Shown: piece by piece, positions 56,674-64,000 of the stretch
How the letters are laid out: each line of letters opens with the position of its first letter
How positions within the stretch are numbered: the first letter of the stretch is position 1
Origin: Pseudomonas fortuita
GTDB lineage: Bacteria; Pseudomonadota; Gammaproteobacteria; Pseudomonadales; Pseudomonadaceae
Reading direction: 5' to 3'
Assembly (NCBI RefSeq): GCF_026898135.2
Contig: NZ_CP114035.2
Location: 1,281,501-1,345,500, forward strand
DNA: 64,000 nt
The notes under the pieces: generated by a model
The model's database searches: none
Told to the model about the DNA's origin: nothing
The model's input: only the letters and a program-made list of their open reading frames with translations
Translations under genes and position numbers: made by a program

Positions 56674-56701
56674 GAAAGCGACCTTAGGGTCGCTTTTTTT
56701 A
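56674..56701 (+). terminator. Terminator of tRNA cassette 1
   Basis: AAAGCGACC-TTAG-GGTCGCTTT followed by T residues forms a strong intrinsic terminator 45 bases after tRNA-Asp. Confidence 0.9.
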
Positions 56702-56751
56702 TGCCTGAATTCTGGTGTTGGCGCGAAGTTTGAAAAAACTTCGATAAGTGC

Positions 56752-56780
56752 TTGCCAGAGCGCAAAGTCGCCCGTAGAAT
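56752..56780 (+). promoter_or_regulatory. tRNA promoter, cassette 2
   Basis: TTGCCA at 56752-56757 and TAGAAT at 56775-56780 are 17 bases apart, with the same discriminator as in cassette 1. Confidence 0.85.
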
Positions 56781-56801
56781 GCGCGCCACACCGAGAGACA
56801 T

Positions 56802-56877
56802 GGGTGATTAGCTCAGCCGGGAGAGCATCTGCCTTACAAGCAGAGGGTCGGCGGTTCGATCCCGTCATCACCCACCA
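56802..56877 (+). tRNA. tRNA-Val(TAC), copy 2
   Basis: The sequence is identical to copy 1 at 56466, including the 13-base spacer to the tRNA-Asp gene. The anticodon is TAC. Confidence 0.97.
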
Positions 56878-56890
56878 CTCGATGTATAGC

Positions 56891-56967
56891 GCAGCGGTAG
56901 TTCAGTCGGTTAGAATACCGGCCTGTCACGCCGGGGGTCGCGGGTTCGAGTCCCGTCCGCTGCGCCA
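56891..56967 (+). tRNA. tRNA-Asp(GTC), copy 2
   Basis: The sequence is identical to copy 1 at 56555. The 3' flank up to the terminator is also shared. Confidence 0.97.
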
Positions 56968-57008
56968 TATTCCACTTCCAGGGCCCACTGAACACCCGGA
57001 AGTAACAA

Positions 57009-57037
57009 AAAAAGCGACCTTAGTGTCGCTTTTTTTG
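57009..57037 (+). terminator. Terminator of tRNA cassette 2
   Basis: AAAAGCGACC-TTAG-TGTCGCTTTTTTT is the same hairpin as in cassette 1 with one change near the loop. It may also end the map transcript on the other strand. Confidence 0.85.
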
Positions 57038-57048
57038 TGTCTGCGATT

Positions 57049-57846
57049 TCAGCTACGGCGCTCTTCTTCCCGCAACGTCAGCACCTCAAACCCGTCCTCA
57101 GTCACCGCCACGGTATGCTCCCACTGCGCTGACAGGCTGTGGTCACGGGTAATCACCGTCCAGCCATCCTTCAATGTGCGCGTTCCGCGTCCACCCTGGT
57201 TGATCATCGGCTCGATGGTGAACACCATCCCCGGTTTCAGCTTCATGCCCATGCCACGCTGGCCAACGTGCAGTACTTCAGGCCCTTCATGCATCTGCTG
57301 GCCGATACCATGCCCGCAATACTCGCGGACCACGCTGTAGCCCGCCGCCTCGGCATGGGCCTGGACGGCATGGCCGATATCGCCCAGCGTAGCCCCGGGG
57401 CGCACCTGCTCAATGCCCTTCCACAGCGCGTCATAGGTGGTGTCGACCAACCGCCGGGCTTCATCGCTGATCTTGCCGATGCTGTACATCTTCGACGAAT
57501 CGGCAATATAGCCGCCCTGTTCGAGGGTGATGTCCACGTTGATGATCGAGCCTTCCTTCAATACTTCATCGACCTTGGGCATGCCGTGGCACACCACGTG
57601 GTCCACCGAGGTATTGAGCGAGTAGGGGAAACCGTACTGGCCCTTGCTCGCTGGCCGCGCCTTGAGCGTGTCGACGATGAACGCTTCGGCGCGGTCGTTG
57701 ATCTGCATGGTGGTCACACCGGGGCCGATGAAGCGGTCGAGGTCGGCGAACACTTGGGCCAGCAGCTGGCCGGCGCGGCGCATCAGGTCGAGTTGGGCGG
57801 GGGATTTGAGGATCACCTGGGACATGGGGGGAGGGTAGTTGCTCAT
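57049..57846 (-). CDS. map: Type I methionine aminopeptidase
   Basis: The enzyme removes the initiator methionine. The dinuclear metal ligands are visible: Asp in NVDITL, Asp in IADSSKM, His in GHGIGQQMHEG, Glu in TIEPM and Glu in WEHTVAV. I give the start at 57846 (265 residues); an ATG at 57825 (258 residues) fits the family equally well. Pseudomonas usually carries another map beside rpsB, so this is probably an additional copy. Confidence 0.9.
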   Translation of the reverse strand: MSNYPPPMSQVILKSPAQLDLMRRAGQLLAQVFADLDRFIGPGVTTMQINDRAEAFIVDTLKARPASKGQYGFPYSLNTSVDHVVCHGMPKVDEVLKEGSIINVDITLEQGGYIADSSKMYSIGKISDEARRLVDTTYDALWKGIEQVRPGATLGDIGHAVQAHAEAAGYSVVREYCGHGIGQQMHEGPEVLHVGQRGMGMKLKPGMVFTIEPMINQGGRGTRTLKDGWTVITRDHSLSAQWEHTVAVTEDGFEVLTLREEERRS

Positions 57847-57914
57847 GCTGGAATTTGCCCCAGCATAGCGCCAGCGGGTACCGGCTTGCCACCGCATGGT
57901 GCACAGCCTGTGCC

Positions 57915-58009
57915 GGCCCTTTCGCGGGCACGCCCGCCCCACAGGTACGGCACGCCCCTCAGGCCTTGCGATAGCCCTGTGGGAGCGGGCGTGCCCGCGA
58001 AAGGGCCGG
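57915..58009. repeat. REP inverted pair
   Basis: Units at 57915-57947 and 57976-58009 face each other. The rest of the 57847-58163 intergenic region holds the map promoter and the nasA leader. Confidence 0.88.
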
Positions 58010-58084
58010 TATGGCTGGCCCATAAATTGCTGATCTCCCTTCATCCCGGGCTATCAACGTCGACAGCCCATAAAAACTCACGAC

Positions 58085-58145
58085 AAAGGCGCCGTGTTGC
58101 CCCACTTGCTCAGCAAGGCGGGGCAGCCGGCGCCTTTTTGCGTTT
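58085..58145 (+). promoter_or_regulatory. Attenuator-like hairpin in the nasA leader
   Basis: AAAGGCGCCG (58085-58094) pairs perfectly with CGGCGCCTTT (58128-58137). Inside it TGCCCC pairs with GGGGCA. T-rich sequence follows (to 58147), so this resembles an intrinsic terminator about 20 bases before the nitrate reductase start. Confidence 0.75.
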
Positions 58146-58163
58146 TTCAACAGGAGCCCGCCC

Positions 58164-61100
58164 ATGGCCAATAGCGAAGTACGCAGCGTCTGCCCCTATT
58201 GCGGCGTTGGCTGCGGCATCGTCATGAGCGTTGCCGATGGCAAAGTCGTCAAGGTCAGTGGCGACAAGCAGCACCCCAGCAACTTTGGCCGGCTGTGCAC
58301 CAAAGGCCTGACCGCGCACGTGCCGCTGACGGCCGCCGGCCGCCTCGAAGACGCCTATGTGCGCCAGCAGCGCAGCCAGCAGCCGGCGCGCACTGGCATG
58401 GATCAGGCTATCGCCGACGCAGGCAAACGCCTGCGCGGCATCATTGACCAGCATGGCCCCGACGCTGTGGCGCTTTACGTGTCGGGGCAGATGTCGCTGG
58501 AAGCTCAATACCTGGCCAACAAGTTGGCCAAAGGCTTTATCCGTACCCGCCACATCGAGTCCAACTCGCGCCTGTGCATGGCCAGCGCCGGCAGTGGCTA
58601 CAAGCTGTCGCTCGGCGCCGATGGCCCACCTGGCAGTTATCAGGACTTCGAGCACGCCGACGTGTTCCTGGTGATCGGCGCCAACATGGCCGACTGCCAC
58701 CCGATCCTGTTCCTGCGCCTGCTCGACCGGGTCAAGGCCGGCGCCAGGCTGATCGTGGTCGACCCGCGGCGCAGCGCCACCGCCGACAAGGCCGACCTGT
58801 TCCTGCAGGTACGCCCCGGCACTGACATGGCCTTGCTCAACGGCCTGTTGCACCTGCTACACCGTAATGGCCACACCCACCGCGACTTCATTGCCCGCCA
58901 CACCGAAGGCTGGGACGAACTGCCAGCCTTCCTCGATGACTACAGCCCGGAGCGCGTGGCGGCCATCACCGGGTTGGCCGTGGGCGACATCATCAAGGCC
59001 GCCGAATGGATCGGCAGTGCCAACGACTGGATGAGCTGCTGGACCATGGGCCTGAACCAAAGCATCCACGGTACCTGGCACACCAACGCCATCTGCAACC
59101 TGCACCTGGCCACGGGCGCCATCTGCCGCCCCGGTAGCGGGCCGTTCTCGCTGACCGGCCAGCCCAACGCCATGGGCGGCCGTGAAATGGGCTACATGGG
59201 GCCCGGCTTGCCAGGCCAGCGCTCGGCGTTGGTGGAGGGCGACCGCGCGTTTGTCGAGCAGCAGTGGCAACTGGCACCCGGCAGCCTGCGCAGTGAAGGC
59301 GGCGAGGGCACGGTGGCACTGTTCGAGCAGATGAACGCGGGTGAAGTGAAAGCGTGCTGGGTCATCTGCAGCAACCCGGTGGCCAGCGTCGCCAACCGTC
59401 AGCAGGTGATCGATGGCCTGTGCCAGGCCGAGTTGGTGATTACCCAGGATGCCTTCCTCGACACCGAAACCAACCGCTACGCCGACATCGTGCTGCCGGC
59501 CGCGCTGTGGGCCGAAGGCGAGGGTGTAATGATAAACAGCGAACGCAACCTTACCCTGATGCCGCGCGCCGTCGAGCCGCCCGGGCAAAGCCTGCCCGAC
59601 TGGCAGATCATCGCCCGGGTGGCCTGCGCCATGGGCTACGCCGAAGCCTTCGACTACCCCGATGCCGAAGCGGTGTACGAAGAAATCCGCCATTTCCATA
59701 ACCCCGCAACGGGCTACGATCTGCGCGGCATCGGTTACGCCGAGCTGCGCCGGCAACCACACCAGTGGCCTTGTGCACCCGGCCATGGCAGCGACCGCAG
59801 CCCATTGCGCTACCTGAACGACGGCAGCAGCCAGGCGCTGCTGCACGATGCCCAGGGCGATCGCCCGGCGCTGGCCTTTACTACCGCCAGTGGCAAGGCG
59901 CGTTTCTTCGCCAGGCCCTGGTTGCCGGCAGCAGAATTGCCGGATGACGACTACCCCATGGTGCTGAACACCGGCCGTGTGCAGCACCAGTGGCACACCC
60001 TGACCAAGACCGGCAAGGTGCCGGCGCTGAACAAGCTGGAGCCTGGCCCTTTCGTCGAGGTCCACCCCGACGACGCCGCACGCCTGGGCATGGCTGAAAA
60101 AGACCAGGTCGCCATCCGCTCGCGGCGCGGGCAAGCCGTGCTACCGGTGCGAATCAGCGACCGGGTGCTGCCAGGCAACTGCTTTGCGCCGTTTCACTGG
60201 AACGACCTGGTCGGTGAGCAACTGGCAATCAATGCCGTGACCTGCGATGCGGTCGATCCACTGTCGCTACAGCCGGCTTTCAAATACTGCGCCGTCGCCC
60301 TGCAGCGGGTCGCCGGCGAGCGTATCGACGCCCTTGAGCTGCACACTGCCATTCTGGAGCCAGTCCGCATGCCCACTGCCACCCTGTCCCGTCTGCTTGG
60401 CCTGGACACCCTGCCAGCCCCGGTGCTGGCAGAAGAAGAGCGCCATTACCTGCAGGGTTTCCTGCTGGGCCTGGAGCAGGCCCGCGCCGAGGGCGTGCCT
60501 AGCCTGCCGGCCAGTGCGCCACTGGCCGGCAACCGCCGGCTGTTTATCGACGGCTTGCTGGCCGGGCTGTTCGCTCAGCCAGCGGCGCTGCCCGTTGCAG
60601 CGTTGGTGGCCCCACGGCACCAAGTGTTATGGGCCTCGCAGACCGGTAACGGCGAGCTGCTGGCCGAGCGTTGTGCCGAACACCTGCGCGGTGCCGGCCT
60701 TGATGTGCAGCTCAGTTGCATGGAGGCGGTCAGCCCAAGCCAACTGCAGGGCGCGGCCAGCGTGGTGCTGATCACCAGCACCTTTGGCGATGGTGACGCG
60801 CCCGACAGCGCGGCGGCATTCTGGCAGGCCTTGCAGGGCGAGGAGGGCGCCTGTTGTGCCGAGCTGCCCTATGCCGTGCTGGCCTTGGGCGACTCCAGTT
60901 ACAACCAGTTCTGCGGCTTTGGCCGCAAGCTTGACCAACGCCTGGCCGAACTCGGTGGGCGTCGCCTGCTGCAACGGGTGGACTGCGAGCCGGACTTTGA
61001 CGCAGCCTTCGCGGGGTGGCTAGAAGCCTTGCTGCCCACGCTGGGCAGTGCCGCTGCACCGCAGCCGGCGAGCCACCCCGTACCCATGCCGGCCTACAGC

Positions 61101-62189
61101 AAACAGCAACCCTGGGCTGCCACCTTGCTGGAAAACCACCTGCTCAACGGCCCCGGTGCCAGCAAGGAAACTCGGCAACTGGTGTTCGACCTGAGCGGTA
61201 GCGGCTTCAGGTATGCCCCCGGCGATGCCCTGGGCGTGTGGCCGCGCAATTGCCCGGCCCTGGTCGACGAACTGCTGGCGCTGATGCAGCTCGATGGCCA
61301 GACGCTGGTCGAGCTCAAGGGCCAGCCTGCCATGCCCCTGGCCGAAGCCCTGCAAACGCACCTGGAGATCGCCAAGGTCACCGGTCAGCAACTGCAGGCC
61401 TTCGCTGGCAGTAGCCCGGACCTGCAGCGCCTGCTGCGGCCGGAGTGCAAGGCCGAGCTGCAGGAATGGCTGTGCGGCCGGCAGTTGGCCGATGTGCTGC
61501 GCGCCTTTCCCCAACAGCTGCCGCTGGCCGACTGGCTTGGCCTGCTCAAGCCCTTGCAGCCGCGTCTTTACTCGATCAGCTCCAGCCCGTTGGCCCATCC
61601 GGGCCAGGTTCACCTGACCGTCTCCACCGTGCGTTACGGCGAGCGCAAGGGGGTGTGTTCGGCCTTCCTCGCCGACCGTGCGCAAGCGTTGAAGGTGGCC
61701 ATTTTCCCGCAGGTATCTAAGCACTTCCGGTTGCCCGAGGACGACAGCGTGCCGGTGATCATGGTTGGCCCAGGTACCGGCGTTGCACCGTTCCGGGCGT
61801 TTCTTGAAGAACGGGAGGCGCGGGGCGCAAAAGGGCGGAATTGGCTGTTCTTTGGTGAGCAGTACGCCGCTACCGACTTCTATTACCGCGAACAGTTGCA
61901 GGCTTGGGAGAAAGCAGGGCACTTGCGGCTCGACACGGCGTTCTCGCGGGATCAGGCGCATAAGGTCTATGTGCAGCAGCGCATGCTCGAACAGGGCGCC
62001 CAGCTGTGGCAGTGGTTGGAGGCGGGGGCGTATTTCTATGTGTGTGGCGATGCGCAGCGCATGGCCAAGGATGTAGATGCGGCGTTGCGCACGGTTGTGG
62101 CTGAGCATGGCGGGATGGATGAGGCGCAGACGGCTGCCTATGTCAAAGGGTTGAGCAAGGCCAAGCGTTATCGGCGGGATGTGTACTGA
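58164..62189 (+). CDS. nasA: Assimilatory nitrate reductase fused to a sulfite-reductase-type flavoprotein
   Basis: This 1341-residue cytoplasmic protein reduces nitrate to nitrite. Residues 1-720 are a molybdopterin oxidoreductase: [4Fe-4S] ligands Cys10, Cys13, Cys17 and Cys45 (CPYCGVGC and GRLCTKG), and the probable Mo ligand Cys138 in [11 protein letters not shown]. Residues ~820-965 are a flavodoxin ([13 protein letters not shown]). Residues ~990-1341 are a FAD/NADPH reductase (RLYSISSS near 1133, [16 protein letters not shown] near 1201), ending KRYRRDVY. The fusion could feed NADPH electrons directly to molybdenum. ACAGGAG precedes the ATG. Confidence 0.93.
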   Translation: MANSEVRSVCPYCGVGCGIVMSVADGKVVKVSGDKQHPSNFGRLCTKGLTAHVPLTAAGRLEDAYVRQQRSQQPARTGMDQAIADAGKRLRGIIDQHGPDAVALYVSGQMSLEAQYLANKLAKGFIRTRHIESNSRLCMASAGSGYKLSLGADGPPGSYQDFEHADVFLVIGANMADCHPILFLRLLDRVKAGARLIVVDPRRSATADKADLFLQVRPGTDMALLNGLLHLLHRNGHTHRDFIARHTEGWDELPAFLDDYSPERVAAITGLAVGDIIKAAEWIGSANDWMSCWTMGLNQSIHGTWHTNAICNLHLATGAICRPGSGPFSLTGQPNAMGGREMGYMGPGLPGQRSALVEGDRAFVEQQWQLAPGSLRSEGGEGTVALFEQMNAGEVKACWVICSNPVASVANRQQVIDGLCQAELVITQDAFLDTETNRYADIVLPAALWAEGEGVMINSERNLTLMPRAVEPPGQSLPDWQIIARVACAMGYAEAFDYPDAEAVYEEIRHFHNPATGYDLRGIGYAELRRQPHQWPCAPGHGSDRSPLRYLNDGSSQALLHDAQGDRPALAFTTASGKARFFARPWLPAAELPDDDYPMVLNTGRVQHQWHTLTKTGKVPALNKLEPGPFVEVHPDDAARLGMAEKDQVAIRSRRGQAVLPVRISDRVLPGNCFAPFHWNDLVGEQLAINAVTCDAVDPLSLQPAFKYCAVALQRVAGERIDALELHTAILEPVRMPTATLSRLLGLDTLPAPVLAEEERHYLQGFLLGLEQARAEGVPSLPASAPLAGNRRLFIDGLLAGLFAQPAALPVAALVAPRHQVLWASQTGNGELLAERCAEHLRGAGLDVQLSCMEAVSPSQLQGAASVVLITSTFGDGDAPDSAAAFWQALQGEEGACCAELPYAVLALGDSSYNQFCGFGRKLDQRLAELGGRRLLQRVDCEPDFDAAFAGWLEALLPTLGSAAAPQPASHPVPMPAYSKQQPWAATLLENHLLNGPGASKETRQLVFDLSGSGFRYAPGDALGVWPRNCPALVDELLALMQLDGQTLVELKGQPAMPLAEALQTHLEIAKVTGQQLQAFAGSSPDLQRLLRPECKAELQEWLCGRQLADVLRAFPQQLPLADWLGLLKPLQPRLYSISSSPLAHPGQVHLTVSTVRYGERKGVCSAFLADRAQALKVAIFPQVSKHFRLPEDDSVPVIMVGPGTGVAPFRAFLEEREARGAKGRNWLFFGEQYAATDFYYREQLQAWEKAGHLRLDTAFSRDQAHKVYVQQRMLEQGAQLWQWLEAGAYFYVCGDAQRMAKDVDAALRTVVAEHGGMDEAQTAAYVKGLSKAKRYRRDVY

Positions 62190-62241
62190 GTGCACCGGGA
62201 TGGGCTGATGTGCACCCCGGTTGTGCATTTTGATCGCCTGT

Positions 62242-62321
62242 GGGGCCCCTTCGCAGCACAAGGCTGCTCCTGCAGGGATCGCGTGCTCCTGTAGGAGCAG
62301 CCCTGTGCTGTGAAGAGGCCG
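62242..62321. repeat. Variant REP pair (second family)
   Basis: The arms carry TTCGCAGCACAAGGCTGCTCCTGCAGG and its imperfect complement; the core differs from the main REP family of the window (GCTGCTCCT instead of CCCGCTCCC). It lies between nasA and nirB. Confidence 0.7.
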
Positions 62322-62428
62322 GTACAGGCAAAGCAATTGGCACATTCCCTGCTTTACCTCCACTACAACAAGCCCCACTGATCAACGGCGATCAACCTGG
62401 GGGCACACCGTGATGAATACAGGCAAAG

Positions 62429-62463
62429 GCGCCTGGAGCTTCGGCTCCAGGCGCTTTTTTTTT
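62429..62463 (+). terminator. Intrinsic terminator/attenuator in the nirB leader
   Basis: A perfect 11-bp stem (GCGCCTGGAGC / GCTCCAGGCGC) with a TTCG loop and nine T residues lies 16 bases before nirB. Its position suggests regulated read-through, and the flanking AAAGGCGCC is shared with the nasA leader. Confidence 0.9.
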
Positions 62464-62479
62464 GATCGAGGATCGGCTT

Positions 62480-64000
62480 ATGAAGGCAACAGCGAGCAGC
62501 GGGCAACGAGAGCGACTGGTCATCGTCGGCAACGGCATGGTCGGCCACCATTGCGTCGAACAACTGGTCAGCCGCGGCGCCCTGCAGCGCTTCGAGGTGC
62601 GGGTGTTCGGCGAAGAGCGCCAACGTGCCTACGACCGTGTGCACCTTTCCGAGTACTTCGGCGGCAGCTGTGCCGAGACCCTGGCCCTGTGCGAACACGA
62701 GTTCTACCCCGCCAACGGCGTGCACTTGCACCTCGGTGAGGCCGTGCTGGAAATCGACCGTGAGCGCTGCGAGGTCGTCACCGCCGAGGGGCGCTATGGC
62801 TACGACCAACTGGTCCTTGCCACCGGCTCCTACCCGTTCGTGCCGCCGATCGAAGGCTCCAGTGGCAATGCCCGCCTGGTCTACCGTACCCTCGACGACC
62901 TCGATGGCATTCGCGCCGCAGCCGCTGGTGCCCGCCGTGGCGTGGTGGTCGGTGGTGGCCTGCTCGGCCTGGAGGCCGCCAATGCGCTCAAGTCGCTGGG
63001 CCTGGAAGCCCACGTGGTGGAATTTGCCCCACGGCTGATGCCGGTTCAGCTGGACGGCGAGGGCGGTGCCGCGCTCAAGGCACAGATCGAAGCGCTGGGC
63101 GTTGGCGTGCACCTGTCGCGCGCCACCCAGTCGATCAGCACCGGTGAAGCATTCCGCTACCGCATGAACTTCGACGGTGGCGAGCACCTGGAAACCGACC
63201 TGATCGTGTTCTCCGCCGGTATCCGCCCACAGGATGCCCTGGGCCGTGGCTGCGGCCTGGATATCGCTGTGCGCGGTGGCGTGGTAATCGACAACCACTG
63301 CCGCAGCAGCGACCCGCGCATCTTCGCCATTGGCGAGTGCGCGTCCTGGAACGGCAGCGTGTTCGGCCTGGTCGCCCCCGGCTACAGCATGGCGCGCAAC
63401 CTGGCCGCATTACTGATGGGGGAGGCGGCGGTAGCGTTCACCGGCGCGGACATGTCGACCAAACTCAAGCTGCTGGGCGTGGATGTCGGCTCGATCGGCG
63501 ATGCCCATGGCGCCACCGCCGGTTCACGCAGCTACCGCTTCATCGACGAAGCCAACAGCGCCTACCGCCGGCTGGTGGTGGACGCCAGCGGCAAGCACGT
63601 GCTCGGCGCGGTGCTGGTCGGCGACAACACGTATTACGACACCCTCTTGCAGTACGCCCAGAACGGTATTGCCCTGCCAGCCGACCCTGCAGCGCTGATC
63701 CTGCCCCAAGGCGGTGGTGCACCGGCCCTTGGCGCCGATGCGCTGCCCGATAGCGCAACCATCTGCTCGTGCCACAACGTCAGCAAGGGCGCGGTGTGCG
63801 CGGCCATCGACAGCGGCTGCAGCGACCTTGCTGCGGTCAAAGGCTGCACCAAGGCCGCCAGCGGCTGTGGTGGTTGCGCGGCCTTGCTCAAGCAAGTGTT
63901 CGAGCACGAACTGACCGCCCGCGGCGTAGCGGTGGACAAAAGCCTGTGCGAGCATTTTACCTACACCCGTCAGGAACTGTACGGGCTGGTGCGGGTGGAG
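62480..64000 (+). CDS. nirB: Nitrite reductase large subunit NirB, N-terminal part
   Basis: The frame is open to the right window edge (507 codons visible). NirB reduces nitrite to ammonium with NAD(P)H. The visible part has an FAD domain (VIVGNGMVGHHCVEQL near residue 13), an NAD(P) domain (GVVVGGGLLGLEAANALKSL near 154) and a BFD-type [2Fe-2S] domain (ICSCHNVSKG near 430, with CTKAASGCGGC after it). The siroheme/[4Fe-4S] part lies beyond the window. Start at the ATG at 62480 follows GAGGA. Confidence 0.92.
   Translation, partial: MKATASSGQRERLVIVGNGMVGHHCVEQLVSRGALQRFEVRVFGEERQRAYDRVHLSEYFGGSCAETLALCEHEFYPANGVHLHLGEAVLEIDRERCEVVTAEGRYGYDQLVLATGSYPFVPPIEGSSGNARLVYRTLDDLDGIRAAAAGARRGVVVGGGLLGLEAANALKSLGLEAHVVEFAPRLMPVQLDGEGGAALKAQIEALGVGVHLSRATQSISTGEAFRYRMNFDGGEHLETDLIVFSAGIRPQDALGRGCGLDIAVRGGVVIDNHCRSSDPRIFAIGECASWNGSVFGLVAPGYSMARNLAALLMGEAAVAFTGADMSTKLKLLGVDVGSIGDAHGATAGSRSYRFIDEANSAYRRLVVDASGKHVLGAVLVGDNTYYDTLLQYAQNGIALPADPAALILPQGGGAPALGADALPDSATICSCHNVSKGAVCAAIDSGCSDLAAVKGCTKAASGCGGCAALLKQVFEHELTARGVAVDKSLCEHFTYTRQELYGLVRVE

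Overview
The window is a GC-rich chromosomal segment of a fluorescent Pseudomonas, most likely of the P. putida group. The evidence is the gene order (arsC-wrbA, ldhA-gacS, cysM-rlmD-relA-mazG, purM-purN, the cobO to cobS cobalamin operon, rdgC, nasA-nirB), the many REP elements with the core CTGTGGGAGCGGGC, and strongly Pseudomonas-like proteins throughout. It is mostly core genome. I see no insertion sequence, prophage or CRISPR array.

Layout. 1-5 kb: end of ttcA, a Tag-like glycosylase, the overlapping arsC-wrbA-DUF2069 set, two lipoproteins, a zinc-ribbon hypothetical and the D-lactate dehydrogenase ldhA. 5-10 kb: hybrid kinase GacS, then a PirR/PirS-like two-component pair whose receptor partner is absent. 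10-16.5 kb: cysM, rlmD, relA, mazG and a DUF2058 gene. 16.5-26 kb: purM-purN, envelope genes, a PerM-family permease, hda, two NlpC/P60 lipoproteins and a PQQ-type sugar dehydrogenase. 26.5-35.7 kb: an AdoCbl-riboswitch-controlled operon of ten genes (cobO, cobB, bluB, cobD, cobC, cobQ, cobP, cobT, an alpha-ribazole phosphatase, cobS), almost all joined by 4-8 base overlaps. It converts cobyrinate to coenzyme B12, including oxygen-dependent synthesis of the lower ligand. 35.8-41.6 kb: a GH5 hydrolase, a MarR regulator and MFS exporter sharing an operator, a 40-residue membrane peptide, a periplasmic glutathione peroxidase and a LysR regulator. 41.6-56.3 kb: a FadL porin, small hypotheticals, RmuC, an MxtR/CrbS-like transporter-kinase, an MFS permease, an MFS-acyltransferase fusion, a guanidinium exporter under a guanidine-II riboswitch, a bile-acid-symporter-family gene and RdgC. 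56.4-64 kb: a duplicated tRNA-Val/tRNA-Asp cassette, a methionine aminopeptidase, and the nitrate assimilation genes: a nitrate reductase fused to a CysJ-like flavoprotein, then the start of nirB. Each nitrate gene has a terminator hairpin in its leader.

The most unusual structure is a ~0.75 kb element present twice, in the same orientation (25743-26520 and 39510-40223). Each copy is a near-perfect inverted repeat with ~230 bp arms around a ~140-150 bp centre. A different 7-bp tandem array sits in each centre, and GCTCTT/AAGATC-type hexanucleotide arrays cap the ends. The two copies bracket the whole cobalamin operon. No plausible protein is encoded in them. They look like a non-coding, highly structured repeat whose function I cannot assign from sequence.
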